NCBI GenBank assembly: GCA_009823395.1
Contig: CM020511.1
Location: 21,535,001-21,599,000, forward strand
Length of the DNA stretch: 64,000 nucleotides
Direction: 5' to 3'
Source: Thamnaconus septentrionalis
Lineage: Eukaryota > Chordata > Actinopteri > Tetraodontiformes > Monacanthidae
The position numbers were made by a program, and so were the translations under genes. The notes beneath the pieces are model-generated. The model was not told the origin of the DNA, ran no database searches, and worked only from the letters and a program-made list of their open reading frames with translations. Below, one piece after another: positions 29,854-41,490 of the stretch (position 1 is the first letter of the stretch; each line of letters opens with the position of its first letter).

Positions 29854-31935
29854 ATGGAGACGGAGCTGTTCATGGAGTGTGAGGAGGAGGAGCTGGAGCC
29901 GTGGCAGCAGGTGGACGACGGCGTGGACGAGGACGAGACCGACTTTTCAGACAGCTACTGTGAACCACGTGAGACAGACAGACAGACAGACACACACACA
30001 CACACACACACACACAGCACTGGACTAACTCCTAGACTGTCTCTCCAGTGGAGGATTCACTGTCTCCTCTTCCTGCTGCTGAGACGCCGCCCCCCAAGAC
30101 TCCGCCCCCTGCCTCACCTGGTCCTGCAGGTGTGTGTTGACTAGTGTCTTTAATCATTGTTAGGTGTGTGTGTGTGTGTGTGTGTGCGCGCACGTGTACG
30201 TGTGTGTGTATGTTCGTGCGTGCGTGCGTTGTTAGGACGGCACCAACCGAAACCAAGACCTAATCAAGACTCGAGAGCATCGAGATGGAGAAAAAAACAA
30301 GACTTTAAATATCCAAGAAAATGATCAACATAACTGAAGGTGGTCGGAGGTCTGGAGATCGAGACCTACAGCACCAGTCTGTCTGTCTGTCTGTGTATTA
30401 TCCACCTGATGAATCTGATTTGTCATCCTCTCTCTCAGTTGCTCCGCCCCATCAGGGCGTCTCCTCCTCACCTTCCCCCTCGGTGTTGGCCCCTCCTCCT
30501 GCTCCTGCTCCTGCTCCTCCTCCTCCTCTTCCTTCTGCTCCCACCATCATCACCTCCTCCTCCGCCCCCCTCCCCTCCGGACCGGCTGCACCTGCTGCTA
30601 AAGCCCCGCCCCTGATGGCTCAGGCCCAGCCCCTCATCCTGACCCAGACGGCCAATGGGACGTTCCTGCTGCCTGCGCCCCCTGGTGGCGGCGGAGGTGC
30701 TTCCATCCTGCTGACAGCACAGGTGCGCACAACAACAACAACAACAACAACGCATGAGTGTTGTTTTTTGTTCTGTTTTTTTTTTCAATTTTTTTACGTG
30801 CGTGATAAAACTGAAGCTTGTGATTGGCCGGGTTGTAGGGTTTCCCCGTGATGAACAACGGCGCCCCCTTGGTGCTGAACCTGCAGACCGGCCAGACCAT
30901 GCAGCCCTTCACTCTGATCCAGTGTAGGACGCATCATCACCGCTCATTGATAACTGCCATGATTGGTCCCAGCTGATCACTGCCCCCCCACCTCCCACCA
31001 CCACCACCCCCACTCCTCTCCCCCACAGCTTCTCAACTGGGTCAGCTGGTGCACTCCAGTGTGGGCGTGTCTCCATTGGCGGCCCAGGGCCAGACCACTC
31101 AGACCAGACCACCCGCCCCAGTCAGGGGTCCAGTCCAGTCCGGCTCCACCTTCAGCGCCATGCAGCTGCCCCCCACACTGGCCCTGCGGCCCCGCGGCCC
31201 CCAGCCTGGTCAGTGGGACGGCTTGCCGGTCACAGCGCCGCCCTGCTGGACTCCTGCTAACCCAAGGTTTTTTTCCTTCCAGTTAATCTTCAGGTGAGCC
31301 AGGTGGGCGGAGTCAACACCTTGAAACTAGCAGGTTCCCCCACCCTTCCGTTGGGTTCGGCCAACAGAGTCAACAGAAGCCCTTCCTTAAACATCAGTAA
31401 GAACCTTGTTTTGTCGTTCACCTCTTAGAATGGTTCCAGTCCTTAGTCCAGTTCCACCTCTGGGACTGGGTTCCAGTCCTTTGACCGGTTCCACCTCTGC
31501 CACTGGTTCCAGTCTTTAGACTGGTTCCACATTCCAGTCCTTAGACCTGTTCCACCTCTTAGACTAGTTTCACCTCTGGCACTGGTTACAGTCCTTCGCC
31601 ATGTTCCACGTTCCAGTCTTCAGAGCGCTTCCACCTCTTAGAGCGTTGTGGTCTCAAAACGCAGCTTTCCTGTCGTGCAGCTCCAGGCCACATGGTGGTG
31701 AGCCCCCCGGCGACCTTGGCGCCGACCTCCGAGCCCCCCAGGGTGATGATGAGCGTGGAGGAGTTCTACTACGGCACCTACGACGGCGACGTGAGCCTGA
31801 GGGAGCCGCCGAGCTCCCGGGCCGTCCCCCTAACTTGCGGCTTCTGCTCCCACCTGGCCAGGAACAACCTGGGGTGAGGCACCTGAGCACACCTGACACC
31901 TGACACCTGCCTGCAGCTGGTCTCACCCTCTCTGT

Positions 31936-32015
<80 letters not shown>

Positions 32016-33330
32016 TCTAAGGCTGATGCAGCACACCCTCCAGCACTCTGAGCTGATTGTTGGCAGAAGAAGAGGAGAGGCCCAGAAGATCTGCAAGTTC
32101 TGCTACCGACATTTCTCCTCAGCAGAGCAGCTGCGGAACCACCTGGACCAGGTGCACAGCACTACCCTGTCCCCCTGTGAGCGCGCACACACACACACAC
32201 ACACACACCTGTTGTTACTACGTATGGTCCTATACCACTTTTTTACAGAATGAGTAGAGTAGGAATACTTGCATTTTATTCACCGATACCAATACTGAGT
32301 ACCAGTATCAGTATTGTGGTATATTGGCACCTATTTTACGAGTATGAGCAGAGTACTCAATCCCGGTGTCGGTACCAATAAGCCGACACTGGTATCAGTG
32401 CATCTCTAGCTGTGACCTAACTGCTCACCTGCGTCCCTCAGGTATGTGCCGTATCTGCGAGTGGGCCTTTGAGAACGAGCCAGCTTTCCTCAACCACATG
32501 AAGTCCAACCACAAACCTGGGGAGATGCCGTACGTCTGCCAGGTGAGTGGTCCCCTGTGACACCGCCTCCAACCCCACCTGCTCATCGTTCAGGCCTTGA
32601 TAACTCCAGGTGTGCTCGTACCCCCAGGTGTGCTCGTACCGCTCGTCCTTCTACTCGGATATCCTGCAGCACTTTGTCAACTTCCACCTGGAGTCCCGCT
32701 ACATGCTGTGCGTCTTCTGCCTCAAGGTCAAGAAGGACTCCAAGAGCTACCAGGACCACCTGCTGAGGCACCGCGTGAGCTCACCCGTTCCGCAGCCGCT
32801 CGCCGCTGCAGGCACATGACGGAGTCACATGACTGATGTGATGTTTTGTATTTCCAGGCCAACCAGGCCTCCCACTGCAACAGGTGCCGCCTCCAGTTCG
32901 TCCTGGTCAAGGACAAGCAGAAGCACAAGCTGGAGAACCACCGCAGCTTCCGGCGGCCCGAAAAGCTGAGGGGACTGCCGCCTGGGTCAAAGGTCAGGGC
33001 CCTGCCCTCTTGCCACGGTTCTCCACACATGTGACCCCCGAGCAGTCTGTTGAACATTAGTCCGTTCCTCAGGTGACCATCAGGACCTACGGCAAGATGA
33101 GGCCCTTGATGACATCAGGAGTCGGTCGCTCGATGGGCCGAAGCTCCGCCCCCCTCATCCAGCCAATCAACATCAAGACAATGCCGCAAAAGTTGCCGGC
33201 GGTTACCAACAGAGGTCAGCGGTGGCCCCTGAAGAAGCCGCTGGACAGCAAGGTCTCCATCAGCAGGTCAGACAGAAGGCCAACCTGTGGCTGGTGACCA
33301 CACCCTAAGGAGGAGGAGCTTGTAACATCA

Positions 33331-33386
<56 letters not shown>

Positions 33387-36300
33387 TGCAGGAGCGATGG
33401 CGTGGAGCGCCTGCAGTGTCTGGAGTGTGGGACCAACGCCTCGGACTTCGCTGCTCACTACCCGACTCATGTCCGCTGCCTGCTGTGTCTCTACAGCAGC
33501 TGCTGCTCCAGGGCCTACGCTGCTCACATGATCAAGTAGGAACCTTCAGCTTCCTGAAGAACTTCCTGGTGCCCTTCCGGTCTGTTGCTGATGTTGTTGT
33601 TGTTGTTGTTTGTAGCCACCATGTGCCGCGGTCCAAAGGCTCGGTGGTCCCTTTGCATAGACGCCCTCCGCCGTGGTGAGTCTCACTTCGACAGGCACCT
33701 AGAGTTGCAGAACCACCGCCGAACAGCCAGGGGGCACCTGACACAACTCAGTTGATGTTGTTCGGTTCAGTCAGCAGCCAATGGGGGGGAGGCCTACAGT
33801 ATTTGACGGTGTTTCCTTCCTCCCACCCTCAGCGTGTTCCAGTTGTACTGCTCTGGCTGCCACTTCAGGACTCAGTTTGCAGACCAGATGGCCGACCACC
33901 TGCTGGCGAACCCTGTGCACTACAGCGCTACCTGTCGCCCCAGGAGTAAGAGTTGGTCATGCACCTACACCCTAGTATCATAATCAGAACAAACCTGATA
34001 AGGAGACCAGCTCCAGGCCTGGATGTATCTCCAGAAGCCTTTGCAATCCTTTCAATGAGGTCTTCTTCTTCTGTTCTGGACAACCGAGGTGGTCCAAGGA
34101 CCCTGTCTTTGAAACCCGTGCTGAGGCTCTGCACCTTCTCTTCCTTTTTTCAGCCTTTGTTGAGCCAGACATCCAACTGCGTGTCCGTCAGGACCAGAAG
34201 AGACCAGAACCGGACCAGGAGCCCAATCCGTCTTGGAGGTCGACCGACTACTGGACACGCCTGAGAACCGGTGACATCACGGACCGGGTCGTTATCCCGT
34301 TCACCGAGGCTGCCGGACCTCACCACCAGCTGGCCAAGAACAGCGACGCCCTCGACTTCTTCAACCTCTTGTTCCCAGATGCGCTGGTGGGACTGATCAC
34401 CACTGAGACCAACGCCCACGCCAAGACCTGCCGTTTCCTGGGCCGCCGTTTACCTGACTGGGTCCCAGTCACGGTGCCTGAGGTCAAAGCTTTCATCGGC
34501 CTGGTCATCCTGATGGGCATCCAGAACCTCCCCGACATCTCGCACTACTGGTCCTCCAGCCGCTACGGCGGCAGCCACACCTTCTGCCGCACCATGGCCC
34601 TGGAGCGGTTCCGCCAGATCGCCGCCAACATCCGGATGGGCGGCTTCACCGCCGACGAGTACAGCGGTGGCACATCCTCCGAGCCGCGGCGGATCTTCGG
34701 CCCCATGCTGGACCTGCTGGCCGGAGCCATGTGGGACACCTACCGGCCCAACTGCAGCCTGGTCATTGACCAAGCCCACCTGCCCGGCATGGAGGAGCAG
34801 GGCCACGCGGCGACGGTGGCGGGCCACGCCCCCCAGCCGCAGGTGTGGCTGCTGTGCGACTCTAAGTCGGGCTATTGCCACCGCTTTTTCGTTCAGCTGG
34901 AAGAGGCGGCGGCAGCGGGGGGCCAGGAGGCGGGTTTCGCCGTGGTGCCGGAGCTGGTCAAGGGTCTGGAGGAGAAGCACCACCACCTGTACCTGGCCAA
35001 CTCCCTCACCTCGGTGCCGCTGCTGCAGAAGCTGCTGGAGCAGGGCGTCTACGCCTCCAGCTCCTTCCCGCCGCCCAGCGCCGTCCTGCCCAGGGGCCTC
35101 TGGGACCAGGGCCACCTGGAGAACCCGGGGGACTTCCTGCAGTGGCACCACGGCCCCTTGCTGGCCACCCGCTGGAGGGATGTCAAGGAGATGGGCTGCC
35201 TGTCCACCAACGCCAGAGCCGGCCAGCCAGATAAGGTCTGGAGGAGGTCCCCCAACAAGGTCTCCCAGCTGGACCCGGTGGAGCGGCCCCTGGCCTTCCG
35301 CCTCCTGCAGGAGAACATGCGAGGGGTGGACATCTGCAAGCAGCTGCTGGCCTGCAACCCTCTGGGGGGGGTCCCGCTGGACCGACACTGGCGCTGCCTC
35401 TTCTGGTTCCTGGTCAACCTGAGCGTGGTCAACGCCTTCATCGTGCTGCGGGAGAGCCGCAAGGACAGCCCGCCCCCCTGGGTGCACGACAGCCTCTTCA
35501 CCCAGGTCGCCTTCCGCAAGCGTCTGGGCGACCAGCTGGCCAAGTGCGCCCAGAAGTTCCCCGACAGCCCGGACACGCCCGCCCACCGGGTGGCGACCAC
35601 GAGGGCCGGAGTCCCCAAGCGGCAGCACAAACAGCACCACCGTCTGGTCAAGATCAGCAACACCCCACATTGGTGCAAGAACTGCGACCAGAAGAAGGTC
35701 CACCGCAAGACCACCAGCGGCTGCGTCACTTGCCAGGTCCACCTCTGCCACAAGCCCGGCTGCTTCTGGGAGTACCACGGCCTGTGGCCCCTCCACAAGG
35801 GTCTGTTCCCCCTCACCCAGTTCACCTCTGCAGGGCTCCCCCGCTACCCACTTGTTGTGTTACTCCTTGTACTTGTACTGTTGCTTTTGTTCTGTGGAGA
35901 CAGTAGCTTCTGTCGCAGTGTTTAGTCCAAGGAAACCCGAACTCTAACTACAGCTACGGAAGCCTTTTGCTGCCACAATTGAAGAAAAGGAGCCTAAGTA
36001 TTATATAATTAAGTGAAAAGTTTGACGTTTTTTACAAGATAAGTTTCATGTGAACAATGATTGCAAAACGGAATGGGAGGCAGCTAGCCCAGCCTCCCAC
36101 GGCTCATAAAGTACACAGTTGCATGTAACTGATTTAACTGGACTTTAGGGGATGATACTTATATTGCTATGCGGACTTGGAGGAGGATTTTGAAATGCAT
36201 GAGGTTGTACTGAAGGTGAAAAGGTAATCAGACCCAATTGAAAAGAAATGTTGTAAAACGTAAAACTTTTCATATGATCATGTGATACTGAGCCTTTTAA

Positions 36301-38219
36301 AAAAAAATAGTGGCAGCAGTACCTTCAGCTGGCCAGCAGAATACAGTGAAGTCAGTATGTACAAAGGTCCAGCAGTAAACTGATGTTTCTTGTTTGTTTG
36401 AACAGGGTCGACAAAGGTGGGCTTCCTGCGGGAACCAGTCAGGTAAAGACCACTGGAGACTCTCTGCTGTGCTTTGTGCTGGAAGCGGGTCTGACTGACA
36501 GTGGGCGGGGTCTTCTGTCCCTGCAGTGGCGAGGTGGAGCAGGTGCCGACCGACGGTGACATGGCCCCCCTGGAGGACACGGACTTCTCCGACGAGGACG
36601 ACCTGGACGACCTGGACTTGGAGGACCTGGACCCCAAAGACGACAGCTTGGCATCCATCCTGGAGCCACCAGGGAGCACCACCCCCGACAACCCCACAGA
36701 CGGGGGCCACTGTCTCAGCCATCAACAGCTGCAGACCCTCCTCCAGGCTCTGTGTGAGGGTCTGGACCAGGCCTCCAGGGTCCTTCAGACTGACCGACAG
36801 CTGATTGGCTCCTGGCTGCGGGAGGCCAGGAGGCGGCCGGGGAAGGCGGAGCCAGAACCGGACTGGGGGTTCCAAGACGGTGGGACCAGTCGGCTGGTGG
36901 TCTGGGTCCTCTCCATGAGGGAGCAGCAGCTCCCTGTCACCAGCAACGGCCTGCTCAGAGCCGTCACCGCCCTCAAGAAGAAAGGGGCCTTCGGCGCCCC
37001 CTTCAGCCTGTCCTACCACTGGGCTGTGAGCTTCATGTTGCGCCACCGGCTGGGCGTCAGGAGGCTGGGCCAAGTTCCTCCTAGCCTGCCGCTCTTCCTG
37101 GACGCCAAGGCCCAGGCCTACCGGGACTTCACCCAGAAGGTGATCCGGAACCACGAGTTACAGGCTGCCGACATGGCGGCGCTGGACGAGCTCTGCCTCT
37201 TCCTGGATCTGGGCTCGGTTCTTGAGCCGTCCCGCCGCTCGGAGGCCTTGGGACTCAGCGGGTCGGTACCGCTGCTCACCGTCTTCTTGGCGGTGCTGTC
37301 GGACGGAACCATGCTGCCGTCACTGCTGTTGGTCAACACGCCCCTGGCCAAGCGGGCGGTCCCACCAGTGGTGCTGCTGGAGGCCGGCCAGGAGACCCTG
37401 ACCGAGGGAGAAGCTCTGGACCGCTGGAGTGACAAGGTGTGGCACCGGCACATCAGCGGTCGCACTCTTCCCAGGAAATCGCTGCTCATCCTGGACCGGC
37501 ACCGGGGTCACCTGGGAGACGCCTTCCTGATGTCCATCGGGGAGCTGAGGACCCTCCCGGCCATCATCCCTGCAGGCTGCTCCTCACACCTCCAGCCGCT
37601 GGAGGTCTGCATGAAGCCAGTTCTGCAGCGCCTCCTGCTGTGGCGCTGGGCAAAGTTCACCGCCGGTAACCCCAAGGAGCTGGAGGAGGCGTCGGCCGAG
37701 CAGCTCCGGGCCGCCGTGGCTTCGGTGCTGGTGGACTGGCTGCTGGAGGCCCTGAGCCGCCTCAGCACGCTCCAGGACGTCTGGAGGACCTCCTTCCGCT
37801 TGGCGCAAGTCCACAAGGAGGAGGAGCCACGGCTGCAGGACATCCAATCAGAGCTCATCAAGACCCTGACGGATACCCTGCTGGGACCCGATGCCCAGGA
37901 GGTTGGCTGCCCAGAGCTGGAGGAGCTGGAGAAGGAGGAGGAGCAGCATCAGAGGGACATGAAGATGGAGGAGCAGAAGATAGAGGAGAAGGAGGAGGAG
38001 GGAAAGACAGAGCCAGGAAACGAAAACCAGGGGACCAAAGAAAAGGAGGTGGAGGAGGAGACGAGGGAGGAGCTAGAGGAGGACAGTGAGGAGGAAGGGA
38101 AGGAGACGGAGGAGGTGAGCAAGGAGAGGCGAGAGACCCGCATTGTGATCGGAGAGGAGGTGGGCGACGAGTGGAAGATGACGGTGAAGAGTCGGACTGA
38201 AGGGGGCGACGAGAGCTGA
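29854..38219 (+). CDS. pogz: POGZ: zinc-finger protein with piggyBac-derived and pogo-derived transposase domains
   Basis: POGZ is a nuclear heterochromatin factor that binds HP1. Coding exons: 29854-29968, 30049-30129, 30439-30722, 30839-30923, 31029-31208, 31283-31396, 31681-31873, 32022-32176, 32442-32542, 32628-32774, 32858-32992, 33073-33266, 33392-33535, 33616-33675, 33833-33945, 34154-35800, 36406-36442 and 36527-38219. They sum to exactly 1826 codons (1825 aa; mammalian POGZ is about 1410). The N-terminus [19 protein letters not shown] is diagnostic. A Pro-rich region follows, then C2H2 fingers ([72 protein letters not shown]) and the HP1-finger counterpart [17 protein letters not shown]. 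Next is the piggyBac-like exon, a CENP-B-type HTH ([16 protein letters not shown]) and the pogo DDE region ([40 protein letters not shown]). The tail is Glu/Lys-rich. The donor of the piggyBac exon is weak. Confidence 0.9.
30725..30751. repeat. (ACA)n microsatellite
   Basis: About nine trinucleotide units directly after the donor of the exon ending at 30722. Confidence 0.85.
31940..32004. repeat. (GT)n microsatellite before a POGZ acceptor
   Basis: A GT run ending 17 bases before the POGZ exon that starts at 32022. Confidence 0.95.
32235..32410. mobile_element. possible degenerate transposon fragment
   Basis: It has multiple GATACC/GGTATC inverted motifs and the phrase GGTATCAGTGCATCTCTAG, which recurs as a transposon terminus in fish genomes. 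It lies in a POGZ intron; the element class is not assignable from this alone. Confidence 0.35.
33331..33385. repeat. (GT)n microsatellite before a POGZ acceptor
   Basis: A GT run that leads into GGTGCAG, the acceptor of the exon starting at 33392. It replaces the usual polypyrimidine tract. Confidence 0.95.
34154..35800 (+). other. piggyBac (PGBD / DDE_Tnp_1_7)-derived domain exon inside POGZ
   Basis: A 549-codon symmetric exon (phase 1-1). The acceptor TTTTTTCAG is good; the donor AAGG|GTCTGT is weak. Recognisable piggyBac blocks in order are [19 protein letters not shown] and TTETNAHA, then [19 protein letters not shown] and [11 protein letters not shown]. These are followed by [11 protein letters not shown] (first Asp kept), [40 protein letters not shown] (second Asp replaced by Ala), [30 protein letters not shown] (third Asp kept) and [13 protein letters not shown]. 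It closes with the cysteine-rich finger [20 protein letters not shown] followed by CQVHLC and CFWEYH. Both strands are GC-rich and open, which makes antisense shadow frames. The frame runs on to a stop at 35923-35925, so a terminating isoform is possible. Confidence 0.9.
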
Positions 38220-38559
38220 GTGGGCAGCGACCTCCAGAGGCTCCGCCTCTTTTGCCTGACTGATTCTGTCCTAGAGAGGACCCCCTTTCCCTCCACTAGG
38301 GGGTTGCAGTGAGCGGTCAACCAGAAGTTGCAGCGCAACCCAGTGGATGGGTGGGCGGTGTAAGTGCAGCAGTTTGCGCACTTCCTGTTTTTGAAAACCC
38401 AGAGTAATGTGAAGCAGTTTTTGGGATTGTTTTCTCTTTGACTCTTTTCTTCTTCTTTTTTAAAGTCTTTGTATTTGTGACGATAAGGTTGTCAGAGACC
38501 TGCTGCCCCACAACATGTCACTCTTCCGCCTAGAAACAGAGGACCTAGATATCACTCTT

Positions 38560-38745
38560 AGTGCCTGAAGTGCTTCTGAAGACTCAACACAGTCGGCAAG
38601 AACCTCCTCCTCAACAGAGATAGCCGGTTAGCTTCACCGCTAGCCGGTTCGTTGCAACAAGAGCTGGTTAGCTGCACCGCTAGCCGCCCAGTTGCACAGC
38701 TAGCCAGTTAGCTGCACTGCCACCCAGTTAGCTGCAACACTAGCG
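38560..38745. repeat. tandem GCTAGCCGGTTAGCTGCACC-like units in the POGZ 3' UTR
   Basis: Five or six degenerate copies of TAGCCGGTTAGCTGCAC lie between the stop codon and the poly(A) signal. Confidence 0.6.
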
Positions 38746-38833
38746 CAGAGAAGTGGAAGGAGACGGGTGAATTTGACCTGCTGACTGCACATGTTGGCGG
38801 TCCAATCAGTGTTGTATTAATGCAGAACTTGTC

Positions 38834-38839
38834 AATAAA
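38834..38839 (+). promoter_or_regulatory. POGZ polyadenylation signal
   Basis: AATAAA 615 bases after the POGZ stop codon at 38217-38219. Confidence 0.7.
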
Positions 38840-39057
38840 ACATTTTTTCTTCAGCTGTTGTTCATCGACTCAGTGTCTAATAAAATCACCTTTGACCTTT
38901 CACAGAATCCCCCAGCACTAAGGGGCCAAATTAATTTAATCTCCTCTAAAGTTCGACATTCTGTCTCGTCAGTTGTTGTGTAGTGAGAACTGCTGTTCAG
39001 CCTGAATTTAGTGGCGCCCCCTGCTCCTCAGGAGCAAAACTGTTCTGAAAACCTAGA

Positions 39058-39330
39058 TTATTGTTTCTCAACTAGTGGGTTGTGGCCCACTTTTGGGTCG
39101 CGGAGCAGTTTTGATTGGGTCGCGGCTTCACGGCCAATTTCCCTTTTAATTTAAAGGGAAAATGTTGGGCTGTTATTTTGCAGGACACAACTTGATTCAA
39201 TAATTTCAATATTTTCTTTACTAGACCTGATAGAAAGTGGGCCAACATTTATATTTCTGTGGAGTAAATGTGGGTGCTGTCGAAAAAATTTGGGTCGAGA
39301 CTTCATGATGAGGAAGAAAATCTGCGTCCT
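39058..39330. mobile_element. hAT-like fragment (GGGTCGCGG terminus)
   Basis: It begins with GTTTCTCAACTAGTGGGTTG and TGGCCCACTTTTGGGTCGCGG, a frequent hAT-type end in fish, and continues to about TTTGGGTCGAGACTTC. No coding capacity remains. Confidence 0.5.
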
Positions 39331-39950
39331 GAGACCTTCAATCAAATCTGATTTTGCTTTGCATAACATGTTTTTATGAAGTCAAAGTCTTAACTTCTGA
39401 CACCATTTAGTATTTGTTCAGTTCTGACGTGGGCTCATAATCATGGAATATAGTAGTAATAATCAAAGTTTGAGTCTTTATGGTCGTCCATGTTTTCAGC
39501 TCTCCCTCAATAATTAACCTCAGTGACAAAGTCTTTCATGTTGCGTTACCATTGTTGTGTAACCCAAGTTATTACTCAACTCAACTCAACTTCATTGTCA
39601 AACATCACACACATACTGCACATATGTCACAAATGAAATTTCATTTTTGCAATAGGCAAAAAAAATTAATAAAAATAAAATAAAACTAAAATGACTTTAA
39701 AATAAGCAAACGACAAGGCAGGGGACAACACTGTTGGTAATATAAATTACTATAAACTTAACTAAAACTAAACTAAGCTAAACTATACAAAGTATTCACA
39801 TTAAGGTGAGGTAGTCTATAGTTTTTGTGTGTCAGTGTGTGTGTGTGTGTGGGGGGGGCAGAGTTTGTCAGTGAGGGGGGGATGGAGGGGAGAAGGCCAG
39901 AGCAGGGAGAGCGTTGAGCCTCCTGATCGCCTGGTGGAAAAAACTGTTCT

Positions 39951-40865
39951 TTAGCCTGGTTGTTTTGGCCTGGAGACTCGTAGTAGACGTAGTCTTCTCC
40001 CTGATGGCAGCAGGCTGAAGAGGCTGTGAGATGGGTGGGTGGGGTCACCTACAATCCTGATGGCTTTGCAGGTGAGGCGAGTGCTGTAGATGTCCAGAAG
40101 GGAAGGGAGAGAGACACCAATGATCCTCTGAGCTGCACCCACGATGCGCTGCAGAGTCTTGCGGCAGGCCACGGTGCAGGACCCGTACCACACAATGATG
40201 CAGCTTGTCAGGATGCTTTCGATGGTGCCTCTGTAGAAGGTGTGCATGATGGGGGTCTGTTCTCTAGCTCTTCTCAGCTTCCGGAGGAAGTACAATCGCT
40301 GTTGAGTTCTTTTGGCGAGTGATGCTGTGTTGGTGCTCCAGGACAGGTCTTCGGAGATGTGTACACCCAGGAACTTGGTGCTGCTCACCCTCTCCACTGC
40401 AGCACCATTGATGGACAGAGGGGCATGCTGGGTGGGCTTTCTCCTGAAGTCAGCCACCATCTCTTTGGTTTTATCCACGTTCAGACAGAGATTGTCCTCC
40501 TTGCACCACATGGCCAGACGGCTCACTTTGTTCCTGTAGGCCGTCTCATCACCGTTGCTGATGCGACCGATCACAGTTGTGTCATCTGCAAACTTAATGA
40601 AAAGGTTGGAGCTGAATGACGGTGTGCAATCGTGGGTCAACAGAGTGAAGAGGAGGGGACTCAGCACGCATCCTTGGGGGGTCCCTGTGTTCAGCATGAT
40701 AGTGCCGGAGGTGTTGTTACTCACCCGAACTGCCTGCGGTCTCCCTGTCAGGAAGTCCAGCAGCCAGTTGAACAAGGAGGTGCTGAGCCCCAGCTGGTCC
40801 AGTTTGTGGATGAGCTGCTGGAGGATGACCGTGTTGAATGCTGAGCTGTAGTCAATGAACAGCAT
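39951..40865 (-). pseudogene. reverse transcriptase fragment of the LINE
   Basis: The longest surviving frame (about 304 codons) of the defective LINE. It keeps [27 protein letters not shown] and the downstream [14 protein letters not shown] and [12 protein letters not shown] blocks typical of this clade. It lacks the upstream fingers and the endonuclease in frame. Confidence 0.85.
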
Positions 40866-41490
40866 TCTAACGTATGAGTCTTTTCCGTCTAGGTGGGTTA
40901 CAACTGAGTGGAGGGCAGTGGAGATTGCGGCGTGGGCTTATAGTCCGTGATGGTCTGCAACCCCCTCCACAGGCTCCTGGTGTCTCTGCTGTCACTGAAG
41001 TGGTTGGCTATCTTCCTGGAGTACCGTCTCTTGGCCTTCCTGATGCCGCTTGACAGATTGGCCCTGGCTGTCCTCAGGCCCGCCTCATCCCCAGTTCTGA
41101 AGGCGGCATTGCGAGCCCTCAGGAGCCTGCGGACTTCCCCTGTCAGCCATGGCTTCTGATTGGCCCGAACGGAGATGGTTTTGGTGACCGTGATGTCATC
41201 GATGCATTTCCTCATGTAGGCGGTAACGGTCTCCGTGTACTCCTGGAGGTCGGTTGTGTTGTTATAGGTGGTCGCCTGTTTGAACATGTCCCAGTCCGTT
41301 GTAAAGAAACAGTCCTGGAGTGCCTCTGAGGACCCTTCTGGCCACATCCTTATCTGTTTGATTTCTGGTTTGGTGGTTTTAACCAGAGGTGTGTATGCTG
41401 GCATTAGCATGACAGTGGAGTGGTCTGAGGCTCCAAGGTGGGGGAGGGGAATGGCTTTGTAGGCGTCACGCTGAGTGGTGTAAACATTCT

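Noticed and set aside
34450..35796. 448-codon open frame on minus opposite the piggyBac exon
   Set aside because: It mirrors the GC-rich coding strand of the plus-strand piggyBac domain, has no family motifs and no splice continuity. It is a shadow frame.
35801..35925. Hydrophobic tail ([14 protein letters not shown]) as a membrane anchor of the piggyBac product
   Set aside because: It lies past the end of the conserved piggyBac finger and past the phase-matched donor. It is probably intron sequence read through, although a terminating isoform cannot be excluded.
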